From Oscarella lobularis (taxonomy: Eukaryota > Porifera > Homoscleromorpha > Homosclerophorida > Oscarellidae), in the NCBI RefSeq assembly GCF_947507565.1, contig NC_089181.1:3047614-3111613 (forward strand): a stretch of DNA of 64,000 bases, written 5' to 3'. Shown here in pieces: positions 22,501-38,247 of this stretch (its first letter is position 1; every line of letters begins with the position of its first letter). Below the pieces are notes generated by a model. That model was not told where the DNA came from. It searched no databases and was given only the letters and a program-made list of their open reading frames with translations. The translations under genes were made by a program, and so were the position numbers.

Positions 22501-23095
22501 CTGATTTCAGTCAGTCCCACTCACGCCATCGATTACTTTGATTTGCAAATCGACTATTGGCCGGTCAATGCACTATCAGCAAAAAAAGATTCTCCAGCAT
22601 CAAAGGCAATAGAGAGACGAAATACCGCATTCGGTCTCATTCCTTGTGTCTAGGTAACGATGAAGGGCCAATATAGATCTCTGCTCGTCTCTAAAATTCT
22701 CGATGACGTCCATCCGAATGTTCTTAGTCTAGTCGTCGCTGCCAGGGAGAAAAACAAGAAAGGTGCGTGCATCATCCTGCAAGGCAAAGAGAAGAAAAAC
22801 ATTATTTTTTCACAGGAATTCGACTAGGAAAGAAATCGCGAGTAGACACGTGTAGTCAAGTCGCACAGGTCGTTTGTAGCAGTTCAAAGGCCACGTCTCT
22901 GTACAAAGGTAAGTCGGCTGGGCTGGGCTTTTGGTGAAGGGCCAACGCTCAAATTTAGTTCTTATTGATGGAACCGAGTGGTATGACGTCAAATTTTTTT
23001 CCGTGTCTCCCAAAGCCCTCCAATTCCCGTTGGGCGTCTGTTCGCCCGTTTTTCCTAATCGCGCGACTCTCATTGGTAATGAAACTCAGTGCTAG
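19586..23095 (+). CDS. PACS: Phosphofurin acidic cluster sorting protein (PACS)
   Basis: ATG at 19586 gives a short Pro-rich start, then MKFFSSWEIERTASNCVAR, matching MNLYATWEVDRSSSSCVPR of PACS1/2, followed by the cargo-binding (FBR) region: LTFSLQ, YPHYLKRKGNCLEIMLQRR, RYKSKSMPGFKTLARG. An acidic stretch (DLSGEEGDPDEVDDDFSED, about 20570-20635) corresponds to the autoregulatory acidic cluster. The C-terminal half has the PACS domain, including LQIDYWPVNA (human LQVDYWLGHP) and the ending VLIDGTEWYDVKFFSV with ALQFPLGVCS (human IDGVEWSDIKFFQL..FPVGLFSG). The stop is at 23093-23095. PACS proteins connect acidic-cluster cargo such as furin to AP-1/AP-3 and act in endosome-to-Golgi and ER-mitochondria traffic. 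Vertebrates have two copies; a single gene here fits a pre-duplication state. It follows KIF23 by 168 bp on the same strand. Confidence 0.88.
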
Positions 23096-23374
23096 GAGCA
23101 TTCACACACGTACGCTATGATATACTTTATATTTTCAAAATTTTTCTGTAGTAGTAATAAGAACTAGCTACCCTTCCCCAACATGAGGAAAGAAATTCCA
23201 ACATGAATAAAAAATTGCGGTCATCTGATAAGGATAGCTGGGTTCCCTCTTCACACCGATATCTCGCTGAAATGACGATACCGTTGCGAAAGCGTCACTT
23301 CACTGGGCGACGTAGGATGAGAAGCATATCCTCGTCGTTCCACTCTAAGGTGAGAAAGCGTTATTGATTATCGA

Positions 23375-23394
23375 GGGGGGGGGGGGGGGGGGGG
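23375..23394 (+). repeat. Homopolymer G tract (20 nt)
   Basis: An uninterrupted run of 20 G in the non-coding interval between PACS and the C1orf43-like gene. Together with an 18-nt G run at 24804-24821 it is one of two such tracts within 1.5 kb. Confidence 0.9.
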
Positions 23395-23497
23395 CACGCT
23401 CACATTGACTCGAGTCCTCGAAGGGTCTTCATCATATCATTATAATGAGAATGAGAAAAAACCTAAAAAGATAAGTTTAATGATTATTAATTCTATT

Positions 23498-24186
23498 CTA
23501 GTCAATTGACACCTGGTGGCCGTATCTCGCTCGATTGTAGAACCGAGCGAGTTTTTGCCAAGCGGACAATTGATTAGGAGGCGTCATTCGATTCGTCTTC
23601 AAGGAATCAACGTGTTTGTCCATGGAAAGTGACGGTGGTCGATACCAAGGTTGCATGACTCGATAGCACAAGCAATCTACAACCAAGTGCAACTAAGAAC
23701 GTCTGTAAAACCGGTTCCTCTATTTCGTACTAAATTTCGTCGTTTCATCTACAGCCCTTTTGCGCCAAATATCGGGATCTTTTTAATTGGAAATATTTTT
23801 TCGACGCGATTTCTACGAGCATTCCATACCGTCGGGATCGGATGGATCAATGAATGGCTCCGACTTGATCTCGTTGACTTGATCGAGTTTCTCTACTATG
23901 CGCTTCTTCATTTTCTAAATTTTTTTCCCCCCTTTGGAATCTCGTAGGTACAACGAAACGCGACGACGCAGCGCCGCGGCTGCACCTTCGTCGATCCGTC
24001 TCCGAGGGAGACGTGAGCGCCGCTTCGATTTTTCTTATTCAATCTCGATCGAATGCGCAAGCCGCACGTCAAAAAGACGCCGAGACCCTGCGAAAGACGA
24101 CTCGAGACGCCAATCGCTCGTTTATTCTCGAATCTTACTAAAAGAGCGGCGGCAATGATCCCAATCAACACGAAATTGTCCGCCAT
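23498..24186 (-). CDS. C1orf43: C1orf43/NICE-3-like single-pass membrane protein
   Basis: The first exon at 24186 (MADNFVLIGIIAAALL) is a membrane helix. After a 52-bp intron the frame continues LRIRSRLNKKNRSGAHVSLG, matching FAMKSRRGPHVPVG just after the helix of human C1orf43. The next exon, MKKRIVEKLDQVNEIKSEPF, corresponds to LKEEIDIRLSRVQDIKYEP, and a later exon ends KLARFYNRARYGHQ (human LLDGYETARYGTGV). Human C1orf43 is a Golgi/mitochondria-associated protein reported to affect phagocytosis; its biochemical role is unknown. The 3' end is uncertain: the frame stops at 23498, but a further short exon near 23270-23335 could replace the last residues. A hairpin (24203-24272) lies in its 5' flank. 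Similarity is modest, resting on the order of three motifs. Confidence 0.55.
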
Positions 24187-24202
24187 ACTTGCTATGTCAA
24201 TG

Positions 24203-24272
24203 TCCCGTATGAAGTAGGGTAAACGGTTTTTCGGCGAACGGCGAAAAGTCGTTTACCCTACTACATACGGGA
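24203..24272. repeat. Near-perfect 23-bp inverted repeat (hairpin) upstream of the C1orf43-like gene
   Basis: The arms at 24203-24225 and 24250-24272 are reverse complements with a single mismatch (A/T); both ends read TCCCGTATG outward. The 24-nt loop itself contains a partial stem (TTTTCG/CGAAAA). It lies 17 bp upstream of the minus-strand start codon at 24186. Confidence 0.85.
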
Positions 24273-24510
24273 AAATAAGCACAGCCTGAAGGATCCCCAA
24301 AAATGCTGCAGATTTGCCAGCGACAAACAACGCCAAAAAAGCGGGTTTTTCTTACGAATATTTTTATTTTTAAATAACATTTGCGTTTTAGATCATTAAT
24401 TCAACCAACGATACGTCCATGAAAATCGCTAATGCAACCTTTCGTAGCAAAAAAACACAACATCCTACACTGTACTGTAGCAATCACCCCGCCCCACTCT
24501 CTTCTCAACC

Positions 24511-27672
<3,162 letters not shown>

Positions 27673-27932
27673 TATATTCCCGACGCGCGCAAGCGAAATC
27701 GACGAGAATTCATAACTGTGTCACGTTTTGAGCAGCGCACGCGCGCAACGAAGGGAAAGCGCGTCGCAAAGGATTGTGGGATGTGTCTGGTGACGTTTTC
27801 TGAGAGAGCGCGGGGCGGAGGAGGTGTATCCGGGCGCGAAAGAGGCGTGGTTCCGTCGCAAAAACAAGTGGAAGTCGGAAAAGCGGCACGCGAAGCCTTT
27901 ATTAGTCGCTCCATTTGCTGCAGATTTAAATC

Positions 27933-30900
27933 ATGCTGTCGATATTTGATCGGCCTCGGCTCGTCGCCGAAGGTGAGACGACCGTTCGCGTGGGGGCTTC
28001 TCCCTTCACGATGAGCCGGCGTGGCCGCTCGGATGCGTATTAGCTCGCTTTGGTCTTAGGTGCCAAGCCAACGGACGGCGTGCCGGACATGACCGTCATC
28101 AGCGACATCGACGTCAACGGCATCAACGTGAACCTTCGAGTTCGCTACAAACACGATCGAATTTACGTATCCTTTTCCTTTTTCTACGAAGCTATAATAA
28201 TTAGGAGGGCACGAGCACGTGCAAGCGGGTCCCTGCGCGCTCTTCTACGGCCACTCTAGTCGCCGTTCGTCCAATGAACGCGTTCCATTTTTGTCTTTTG
28301 TGGGGCTTCGCCCCTCGCGTATGGGTGGGCCGCTTTCACGCGAGCATAAACTGATAGCAATTCTATTTTTATTTCGCCTTAACTTTAGCAACTATAGACG
28401 TACACCGGAACGATTCTCGTCGCCGTCAATCCGTACAAAGAACTCGGCATTTACGAGCAGGTTCGCTCCACCTCAGGCCACGCCCTGCTTGTTTTGATCA
28501 CCACGCCCACGTGTAGAGACAAATCGATCAGTACAGCGGCAAGAAAATGAGCAACGTTCCGCCTCACGTCTTCGCCACGGCCGAATCAGCCTATTCGTAC
28601 TTGCAGAACACGTCGAAAAATCAATCGTGCGTTATTAGCGGAGAAAGCGGCGCCGGAAAGGTCCCGACTACTCCTACGAGTTCCTCGCGCGAACGAATCG
28701 ATTATTTGTAGACGGAAACGACGAAATTCATACTGCAATACCTCTGCACCGTGACGAGCAGCGAAACCCGCTGGGTTCAGCAGCAAATCGTCGAAGCAAA
28801 CACGGTTTTGGAGGCATTCGGTAATTCCAGTCATATTACCGGCACGCGACGAATTCGTTTCTCTCTCTAGGCAACGCGAAAACGATTCGCAACGACAATT
28901 CGAGTCGATTCGGCAAATTCATTCAAGTGTGCTTCGACAAACAATTCACAATCAACGGCTGCATCATACAGGACTACCTCCTCGAAATGTCCCGAATCAC
29001 GTTCCAAGCCGCCGACGAACGCAACTACCACGTGTTCTATCAACTCGTCGCCGGCGCTCTCAACGATCCCGATCTCAAGCGCGAATTCGAAGTGGAAAAG
29101 CCGCAGACGTTCAATTACATCAATCAGAGCGGTTGCTATGCGTTGGACGGCGTCAGCGACGTCGCCATGTTCGAAAATTTGCGTCGCGCCTTCATCGTTC
29201 TCAACATTGCCGACGACATGTCGACGGGCCTTTTCAAGACGGTCGCCGCCGTTTTGTGGATCGGGAATCTTCAATTCGAGGGAATCGACGACGGGGAGGC
29301 GTGTCGTTTGACGTCGAAGGATTACGATATTGTCGATCGGATTGCACGACTTCTTGGACTCGGTTCGGACGCTATGGCGAAAGTGGCGACTCATAGGCAG
29401 ATTCTCGTTCGAGGAACGGTGACCGATATTCCTTTGAAACTTCACGAGGTTTTGGAAAATTCATCGATTAGAAAGAGAAAGATAGAAATAATTATTCTTT
29501 TTTCTCAGGCTCGGGAAAATCGACATGCCATGGCCAAAGCGTTGTATTCGCGCACGTTTGCGTGGCTCGTGAGCCAAATAAATTCCTGCACGAATCCGGG
29601 TGCTGAAAAGGGTCGATTTATTGGCGTGTTGGACATATTTGGATTCGAAAATTTCGCTGTACGTACATACATACATAGATATAACATTTTGGTTGAAGAA
29701 GTCGAAATTTCTTTTTGCGTTTAGGTGAACAGCTTCGAGCAGCTTTGCATCAATTACACAAACGAAAAATTGCACAAGTTCTTCAATCACTACGTCTTCG
29801 CCCTCGAACAACAAGTGGTCAGTAAAGAGTAAAAAATCAATAAAGATTATTACTATAATTTTCCTTAGTACTCCGAAGAAGGAATCAATTTCTCGCACAT
29901 CAGTTTCACCGACAATACGGTGTGCCTTCAGCTGATCGAAAAACCTCCCAAATGCATTCTCAAGTTGCTCGACGACGAATGCCGATTTCCAAAGGTAACA
30001 AAAAGAAATAAGAAAGAAATCCGCGTTTTATATCATCGTCTTTGTCTCAGGGAACCGATGAGTCTTACATCGAGAAGCAGAACGCCGCGCTGAAAAAACA
30101 TCCCAATTATCGTTTGAATCCGGACAAACGTCGCTGGCTCATCGAATTCGGCATAGAGCACTACGCCGGAGTCGTTATGTATACCGTCGATAATTTTCTG
30201 GATAAGAACAAAGACGTTCAACAAGATCAGCTCTTCAATTTCATGAGAAAGTCTAGGAATCCGTTTGTGCAGGACGTCACTCGTTTCCAGGTCAGTGATC
30301 AAAGAACTCTAACTGACGTTTTTTTTCTCATTCATATCGACGTATCAGGACGTGCTGTCGCGCAGCTTGGACATGGCGAAGCAACAGTCGGGAGCAATTG
30401 GGAGAGAACGATCTCAATCAGCAGGAAGCAAATCGACCAAAGTAGCAAAATGAGCACCTCATCCACACTCTTATAACTAGTCTCTCTTTTTAGGGAAAGC
30501 TTACTGTCGGCGATACTTTCAAGCAGCAACTCGTTGCCTTGGTCGAAGTCTTGGACTCGACCAATCCGTGGTACGTTCGCTGTTTGAAACCGAATTCCGA
30601 AAAGAAAGCTGATCTGTACAACGACGAGCTCATCATCACTCAGCTACGCTATTCGGGAATGTTGGACATCATTCGAATTCGAAAAGAGGTAGGCAAAGAA
30701 GAAGGAAGACGAAAAGAGTTTTTTTAATTCTTTGCGTCGTAGGGTTTTCCTGTTCACGTTCCGGCGAGAACGTTTCTCGACAAATATCGGTGTTTGGCTT
30801 CGAAAGATCCGACTCCTCTACCGAAAGACGAAAAACAGGCGGCCGCTCGAATTCTGCGCTCGATGAAGCTTCCCGAGACGGAGTGGCAAATCGGCAAAAC

Positions 30901-33900
30901 GAAAGTCTTTCTACGCCAAACCGTCTTCGATCCGCTCGAAGAGAGAAGAAAGGCTCTCTTACACGATACCATTATTCTGATACAAAAATACTGGAGGCGA
31001 TACGTGTATAGGAAAAGTGCGCAGAAAGAAAGAAAGCAAGACGTCTTTATACACTATTTATTGAATGTTTTAGGATTTTTGATGATGAAATCGGCGACAA
31101 TCAAAATCCAAGCGTTTATTCGTTGCCAAATTCATCGGCTACGATTCATTCGAAAGCGCCGAGCCGCGATTCGAATTCAAGTACTTTTGATTTGTGACGT
31201 CATTATACGGGGAACGATAATTTCGTTTTTTTCCTTTTAAAGGCTCATTGGAGAGGTTTCATTGCGCGCGAATTCGTCGCCGAGTTGCGACGAAAGAAGA
31301 AGCGCGAAGAAGAGGAACGACGACGACGTCTCGCCGAAATGGAGGACAAGCGTCGACGCGAAGCAATGGAGGAGGCGGCACGCCAGGAAAAGATTCTTCA
31401 AGACAGAGCCGTCGAAGACTCATTTGTGTACAATAAGAATAAATATATATATATTTATTTATTGGCTTGTTTAGTGCCGCTCAACGGGAATTATACTCTT
31501 TGGCTCGAATGGCCGAATTGAAGTCGGCGAAAGCGATGCCGTCGTCGAAAGCGGACGATCTCGACGCCATGTTCGCTTTTCTGAACGAAAAACCGTCGGC
31601 GGCGCAGGGCGTCGAGGAGATGAGCTTCGTGAATCAGATTCAAGCCGAGCTCGACACGATGTTTCAAGAGTCGCAACCGAAGCCGGACGGTAGTCGAACG
31701 ATGCGACGAAAGCGACGCGTTCAGAAGAAACTTCTCGGCTTGGCCGAGGACGAGGACGCGAAGAAGGACGAGACGATCAACGTGCAGGACTACAGCATGT
31801 TGACGTACGCGGAGAAATGGTACAACGATCATCCGAAGGATTCCGGCGGTTTGGGAACGCTCACCTTGAGACGAAAGGGAAAGTCGCTTAGAGGGGTAAG
31901 AGAAAAAAACAAACGTACGTGGTGTGGGAGAAAGATGGGAGATTGTTTTTTTGTAGGAAGCTGTACCGAAGGATGAAATGATCCGATATTCGAAATCGTC
32001 TACTTTGGCCACGTCTCTCATTCACATGCACGACCCGGAAAACGTCAACGTAGCGTGCAGCATTTTCAAAGTGCCTATACAAAAAAAAACGATCCTGCTG
32101 CAAAAACGAAAATTTTCTCTCTAGGATTTGTGCAAATTTATGAAAGGCGATTTGAAGCCGGATCAGGTGAATTTGACGATTCAGAGCGTCATTGCGTACG
32201 GCTTGGAACGACCGGAATTGCGCGACGAAGTCTTCTGTCAGCTCATGAAACAGCTCACCGATACGCCCAAGCTGGAGTACACGATGCGCCTGTGGCACAT
32301 GCTCTGTCTATGTGTCGTCGCTTTTCCGCCCGGAAAATCGCTCAATAAAGTAGAATAAGAAAGCGAAGGGATTTTTATTTTTGAGCTATCGTTGCGTAGT
32401 ACTTGCAAGCGTTCATTCGACGTCATTTCGAAGATGCCGACGTTGGAAGATACGCCGTCTGGTGTCTCAATACGTTGAGATTGACGAAAGCGACGCCGAG
32501 ACAAATGCCGCCGTCATCTATGGAAATAACGGTATGTAAAAAACAAACGCGCGAGAGATTCTCACTTTGTCGCCTTTTCCCCCAGTGCGTCAAAAATTTG
32601 AACAATCTAATCTGTCGCTTCTATTTCTTGGACGGAAAAGCGAAAGCGATCGGCGTTGATCCGTCGGCGACGGTGAGCGACGTGCTGCGCGTTCTCGCCG
32701 ACAAGATTGAGTTGAAGAACGTCGACGGATGGGCGCTCTATGAAGTAAGTAACACAATCGCGGTGCGCGATTTGATCCTATACTGACTCACACTGTGTCG
32801 CAGGTCAATCCAGAATATGAGCACTACATTCGAGGCTACGAATACATAGCCGATATTCTGGCTGGATGGGAAAGGTGTGCGTGCACACGTCGACGTCTCG
32901 ATTTATATATCTTTTGTATTTTCAGAGATAAACGCTCTTCTATCCAAATGACCAAATACATGACTGTGTCGAAGAAGGGTCACAGTCAGGCGATGGGAGC
33001 GGGTGACAGCAAGTTCGTCTTTCGAAAACGAATATTTCGCAATCCGAAGGAAATTCCTCAAGATCCCGTCGAGTATCATCTCATCTACGCTCAAGCCGTC
33101 CACAGCGTCATCAGGGTAAGAATCGTTGGAATTTGAATTATGGAATTCTCATCGTCTTTTTCTCAGGTCGATGAATTTCCGGTGGACGAACGCGTCGCTC
33201 TTCAGCTCGCCGGTTTGCAAGCGCAGGTGATGTGGGGCGACTACGACGAGCAGAACGAACAACGGTAAGAACAGTCTCATTGGCGCCGGCCAACTTTATT
33301 GTACCAACGATTCAGATACACGAATATTCACGAGTTTCTGCCGGAGCGAATCCTCCGAATGAGAAGTCCGGAGCAGTGGGTGAGAGCCATCGCCACGGCT
33401 CACAAAGTAAACCGTCCCCGATCAACGAAAATAAAAACACTAGTGTCGTATTCTTTTCAGGAATACGGAACGGGCAAGACTCCTATTCAAGCGAAAGTCT
33501 GGTATCTCACGTCAGTGAAGAATTTCCTCCTTTACGGCTCGACCCTCTTCTTCGTCGTCTACAAAGGCTACTGGTCGTATTCTAATAAGCTCTACATTGC
33601 CGTCGACAAGGACGGCTTCAAATTCGTCAACTCCAAAACGAAGGCCGTCATGGCCGAGTTTCCCTACAGCCGACTCGAAAATTTGGCCGTCGATATCATC
33701 GACATGGCGATTACGTTCAACATGAAAACCCAGTCGCCCGAAGAGCAGAAGTACTTTACGTTCGAAACGCCGCAGAAAGACGATCTCGCCGCCTTGATTG
33801 CGAGCTATTCGCCGCATCACAGTAACATCATTCGAGTAGGCGAAGCGAAACTGAGACGAGTAAGACAGAGAAGCTCTTGGAACGAATCCTAATTTTTCTT

Positions 33901-36209
33901 TTGTAACAAGGCTCGAGTTACGGAAGAGGAACGACTAAAGGCTTGGGAAGAAGTGCGAATGGCGAGGAAATTGCTCGCCGATCGAAATCTCCTGCGACGG
34001 CCTTCGGATAGTTCGGGCGGATTTTTGACGACGACACTCAGACGGTGAGATAAGGAAACGACTAAGGCGACTTTGGATATCATTATCTTCGTTTTCAGCT
34101 ACAACAAAGCGAAATTGGAGCGATTGCAGAAACAGAAAGAAGTGAAAGATTTCGAGAAAGTGTTCAAGCAGAATTTCTGGTCGTACTCGAAGAGCCGACT
34201 CTCGCAGCCGCTCTCCATGGTCGTCGGCGACGAAATGGAAGACGTCGCCTGCAAGATGTTCGCCTCATTGCAACTCTACGCGGGAATTACGAATTCGGGT
34301 GGATTCGAAGTCGAAGACGATCAGGAGCACTCGAATTTGGTGCAAATCGTCATATCGAAGTGTCTCGAAAAGGAGGCGCTTTGCAACGAATTCTTTCTGC
34401 AGCTCATCAAGCAGACGACCGATCAACCCGGTCAGTCTCTTATCTAATGATGTATTTTTATTTATTTATTTTTGTTTTTGTTTTTAGATCCAAATAGTCG
34501 ACTCAACGTTCAGAACTGGCGTTTCATGGCTCTCACGTGCGGAGTCGTCGTTCCTCGAAGCAAGGTACACGTATATCCAATATTTGCCGCGCGAAATGAA
34601 TTTAATTTTTTTTCGTCAGGATCTTCTCGCTTATTTGATGGCTCACTTGAAACGATGCAGCTTGGAGCCGTCGAGCGAGGAGGGAAAGTTTGCCCAGTAT
34701 TGCGTATCGGCCGTCCAGCGAACGCAGCGCAACAAGAATCGAAAATATCCTCCGTCGCGTCAGGAAAATTTGTGCGTCATTCGAAGGTAAAGCGACGCAA
34801 GACGTTCTTCCCTTTATGTATGTCTCTTTGTTTTTTTTTCTCTCAGACGCCTGATTCATGCTCGTTTCTATTTCATGGACGGGCAATTTCGCGCTCTCGA
34901 GTTCGATCCGTCTGCTACCACTGAAGAGGTACGTACACTGCGCAATGCGTGGATAAAACCGAGTACGGGGAAAATCTCTCTACTACTCTAGGTTGTTGAG
35001 ATGGTGAAAGATCGCATTGGATTGCGTAGAGACGCCAGTGGATTTTCCCTGTTTGAAGTCTTTGGCCAGCTCGGTCAGTGTCTTAGCGTTTCTTCGTCTT
35101 TGCGTTCTATGTTTTTGTTTTAGAGCGGAATATGCTCCCTCAAGAGAAAGTAGCTGATGCCATATTCAAATGGGAGAAGTATGCAAAAAGCACAAATTCG
35201 TCCAAGAATCTCAAGCTAACATTCAAGGTATAACTAGAAAATTGAATTTTATATTTATACTTATTTTTACGTTGCCTAGAAACGTCTTTTCCTCAAACCG
35301 TACACCAATCCCAACGATCCGGTTGAATTTAACCTGGTTTTCTATCAAGCCATCGATGACGTCGTAAACGATCGATTCCCCGTTACATTTGACGAAGCTG
35401 TACGGAGAAAAACCAAGTTATGTCTTTGTCGCGATTTATCAGTACCTCTAGGTTTACTTGGCCGCGCTTCGAGCTCACGTCGAACTCGGAGAATACGTGG
35501 ACGATCAGGCGTTTGATTATTCGTCCATCACCGATCAGTACCTGCCAAGGCACATGCAAGAGAAGGTCGAAGTTTCTAAAATTGCCCAAAAGCACAAGGA
35601 AATGATGGGACGATCGAAGAGCGACTGCAATCAAGCCTTCATGGATTTCATTCGTCAGTGGCCTTTCTATGGTTCTACGATTTTCGAAGTTTTGGTAAGC
35701 ACTCTCAAGTGTTCTGACTTTTTTCATTATTTGAAGTACGTTCTTTCATCGTAGCAATCTTACACTTCTACTCTTCCCAAGAACCTTTGGCTGGCAGTCG
35801 ATCAAAACGGCATTCACATTCTGAAAAGAAGAGATAAGGTAATTTAGATGTACATTGGAAGCCACCTGAGTTATCTGTTCTCTCATAGGAGCCGCTTGTG
35901 TCGTACAGCTATAGAAACATTGTTAACTACAGGTCTGTATGGGCAGAAAAACTTAGTCAAGAGATTGAGCTTTTTTTTTCTTTCGCAGTCCTTCTCTAAA
36001 AAATCTGATGATAGTAACGGAGAGTTTGACAAGGGGAACGAAGTTTGTCTTCAACACAAGCCAGGTTACAGACTGTCTGCATAGATAGTAGTAATGCTTT
36101 GATTTCGGTCTCTTTTCAGGCTTCTCAAATAGCTCACCTAATTCGCGACTATACTCACATAATAGTAGAGCAACAACGTCGAGCCAGTCAACAGAAGCCA
36201 CATGATTAG
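27933..36209 (+). CDS. Unconventional myosin with two MyTH4-FERM units (class VII/XXII type)
   Basis: ATG at 27933 gives a very short N-terminus without an SH3-like barrel. The motor follows: [31 protein letters not shown] (P-loop), [10 protein letters not shown] (switch I), DIFGFENF (switch II), [45 protein letters not shown] and [12 protein letters not shown]. At least three IQ-like motifs come next (30950-31270), then a charged [20 protein letters not shown] single-helix region. A first MyTH4 (about 31840-32540) and FERM (32585-33890) are followed by a second MyTH4 (about 34100-34800, with [13 protein letters not shown]) and FERM (34850-36209), ending [17 protein letters not shown]. Such myosins carry cargo in filopodia and microvilli. 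No SH3 lies between the FERM units, unlike MYO7A, so it could be the holozoan class XXII. About 2,000 residues, intact. Confidence 0.88.
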
Positions 36210-36340
36210 GCAGGCATCTTGGTGATTTTTTGAATGCGTGTTAATACTTGACTCTTTTCAATTTGTATTCCTTTCACGTGGGTAATTCAAAATTTGTTAC
36301 TTTTTATCTTACGGGAGTACGGGAGTTCGTCCGACCAGAG

Positions 36341-38182
36341 ATGCTTTCTTCTTTGTCTAAATTCTTCGCAGCTCGATCGCGCTTAGCTAGTCTAAGCTCA
36401 ATCCGACGATGCTTATGCCAAAGGGCGACAGCCGAAGTCGGGGCCCCGCTTAGGGGCCGTCGCCTGCGCGCGGGCATTGCATCGGGTTCGGCGTGTTTAG
36501 CCATCGCGAGCGGCTATCTACTATGGAAACAAACCCAAAGCATCACGCACGCAGCAGCAAACGAGGTGAAACCCGAGCAGAAAGAAGACGAAGAGCAGGA
36601 CGTCGTCAAAAAAGAGCGAAAGCACGTCAGTTTTCGCGATCGTCGCTACATCGCGTACGAAGATCGCATTCGAGCGTACAGCACGCCGGACAAAGTGTTT
36701 CGCTATTTCGCGACACTAAAAATCGTCTACGACGACGGTCATTCGGTAATTTACATGAAACCAAGCGATTTCGTGCGATCGCTCACGCCCGGCGCCCTGC
36801 AACCCGAAGACTTGGGCTTGGATCAATTCAAGAGAATCGACGTTCAGGTCTGCAATATTTATGACGTCACGAAATTTCGTAAAAATCTTTGTCTTCTCAG
36901 TCGTTGGAAAGTCATTTGAAGCAGTGTGAAAAGGACGAGAATGAAAGTAACATTTTTTCCGAGGTTGGCGGACTTGTTTCTTTTTCCGATTATCTTTTCC
37001 TTCTCACCGTTTTGTCAAGTGAGACTCTCTTCTCTCACACGTTTACTTTTCTTGTACAAAATGTTTGTTTTAGCTCCTAAACGGCATTTTGAAATTGCCT
37101 TTCGTATGTTCGATTTGGACGGCGACGGCAACGTAGATCAACAAGAATTCGACAAAGTATCACTATCAAAGTCCGACACGACGTCAATTTTTATTAATTA
37201 TTATTTGTGAATGAGGTGTGTGACGTTTTGACGAAAAAGACGGCCGTCGGAATGAGACATCGAGATAACACTACGGTGGGAAACGTCGCCAAACCGGTCG
37301 GCAGTGCTCTTGCAAAGTATTTCTTCGGCCCCAATGGCAAACGCAAGTTGACGGCCGAAGCATTCTCCGTCTTTCACGATAGACTCCAAGAAGAAGTATT
37401 GAAGATTGAAGTAAGAAAGAGAGAGAGACAAAGAGAGACTTAGTACTATTGGCTCTGACTTTTAGTTTGGCCAATACGAGAATGACGAGGGTCTCATATC
37501 CGAATTGGCCTTCTGCAAATTGCTTCTGACCTATACGGATTTCAGCGATAGCAAAAAGAGAGCGTTCAAAAAGCGAATCAAGGCGGTGTTTGGCAAAGGC
37601 GGACAGGTACCTTCAAATGACGCAAAAAAATTTGACTTGACGTTTATTTTCGTCAGGGCTTGACGTTCTCTCAATATCAAACGTTCTCTCATTTTCTCGA
37701 TCATATGAATGAAGTCGAAATTGCTCTGAGTATGCACAGCGCTGCGGGCACAGGAATAACTAGAGGTACGGTAATACCGTATTAGCACTTCCTCAGTGTA
37801 GCGCCGGAATCCCATACATGTATTTCGTTAGATGACTTGCGTAACGTTGCAAGGTCTGTTAGCGGTGTTGTGCTGGACGATCATCTCATTGACGTCGTGT
37901 TTGCAATGTTCGATGTCGATCGTAAGTCATACGTAGGCCGTGGGGTGTATCGATTCAATTGAGCGTGAACAAAGGTGACGATACGTTGACGAGGAGAGAA
38001 TTTATTAGCGTTTTGAAGGACAGACGACAGAGAGGTCTCAATAAGGTAAGCAAAGTGCACGCACCCCACGCGAGATCTCCTTTCTAAACGACGAACGATT
38101 GCAGTCGAAAGACACGGGCGTTGCGCGTCTCGTTTCAGCCGCCTGGAGCTGTGCCAAACAGACAGTAACATTTAGTAGTTGA
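36341..38182 (+). CDS. MICU: MICU-family EF-hand regulator of the mitochondrial calcium uniporter
   Basis: ATG at 36341 opens a basic, Ser/Arg-rich leader ([20 protein letters not shown]) typical of mitochondrial import, then a short hydrophobic segment and an acidic stretch. The core begins with [20 protein letters not shown], the signature of MICU proteins (YE.RIR.FSTPEKIFRYFAT). The first EF-hand loop is [12 protein letters not shown] and a second, formed across an intron, is [12 protein letters not shown]; both keep acidic residues at positions 1, 3 and 12. Other blocks include [16 protein letters not shown] and [16 protein letters not shown]. The stop is at 38180-38182. MICU proteins sit in the intermembrane space and gate MCU. 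By eye it is closer to MICU2/MICU3 than to MICU1, but this is not certain. It follows the myosin by 131 bp on the same strand. Confidence 0.88.
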
Positions 38183-38247
38183 AAAAGAAGCGAAAAAAGG
38201 TTCATTGTATAAAAAATAGAAGCGAATGTAGAAGCGGGGCGCGCTAG

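Noticed and set aside
28867-29445. 192-codon minus-strand frame in the myosin motor
   Set aside because: Antisense shadow of a conserved motor exon.
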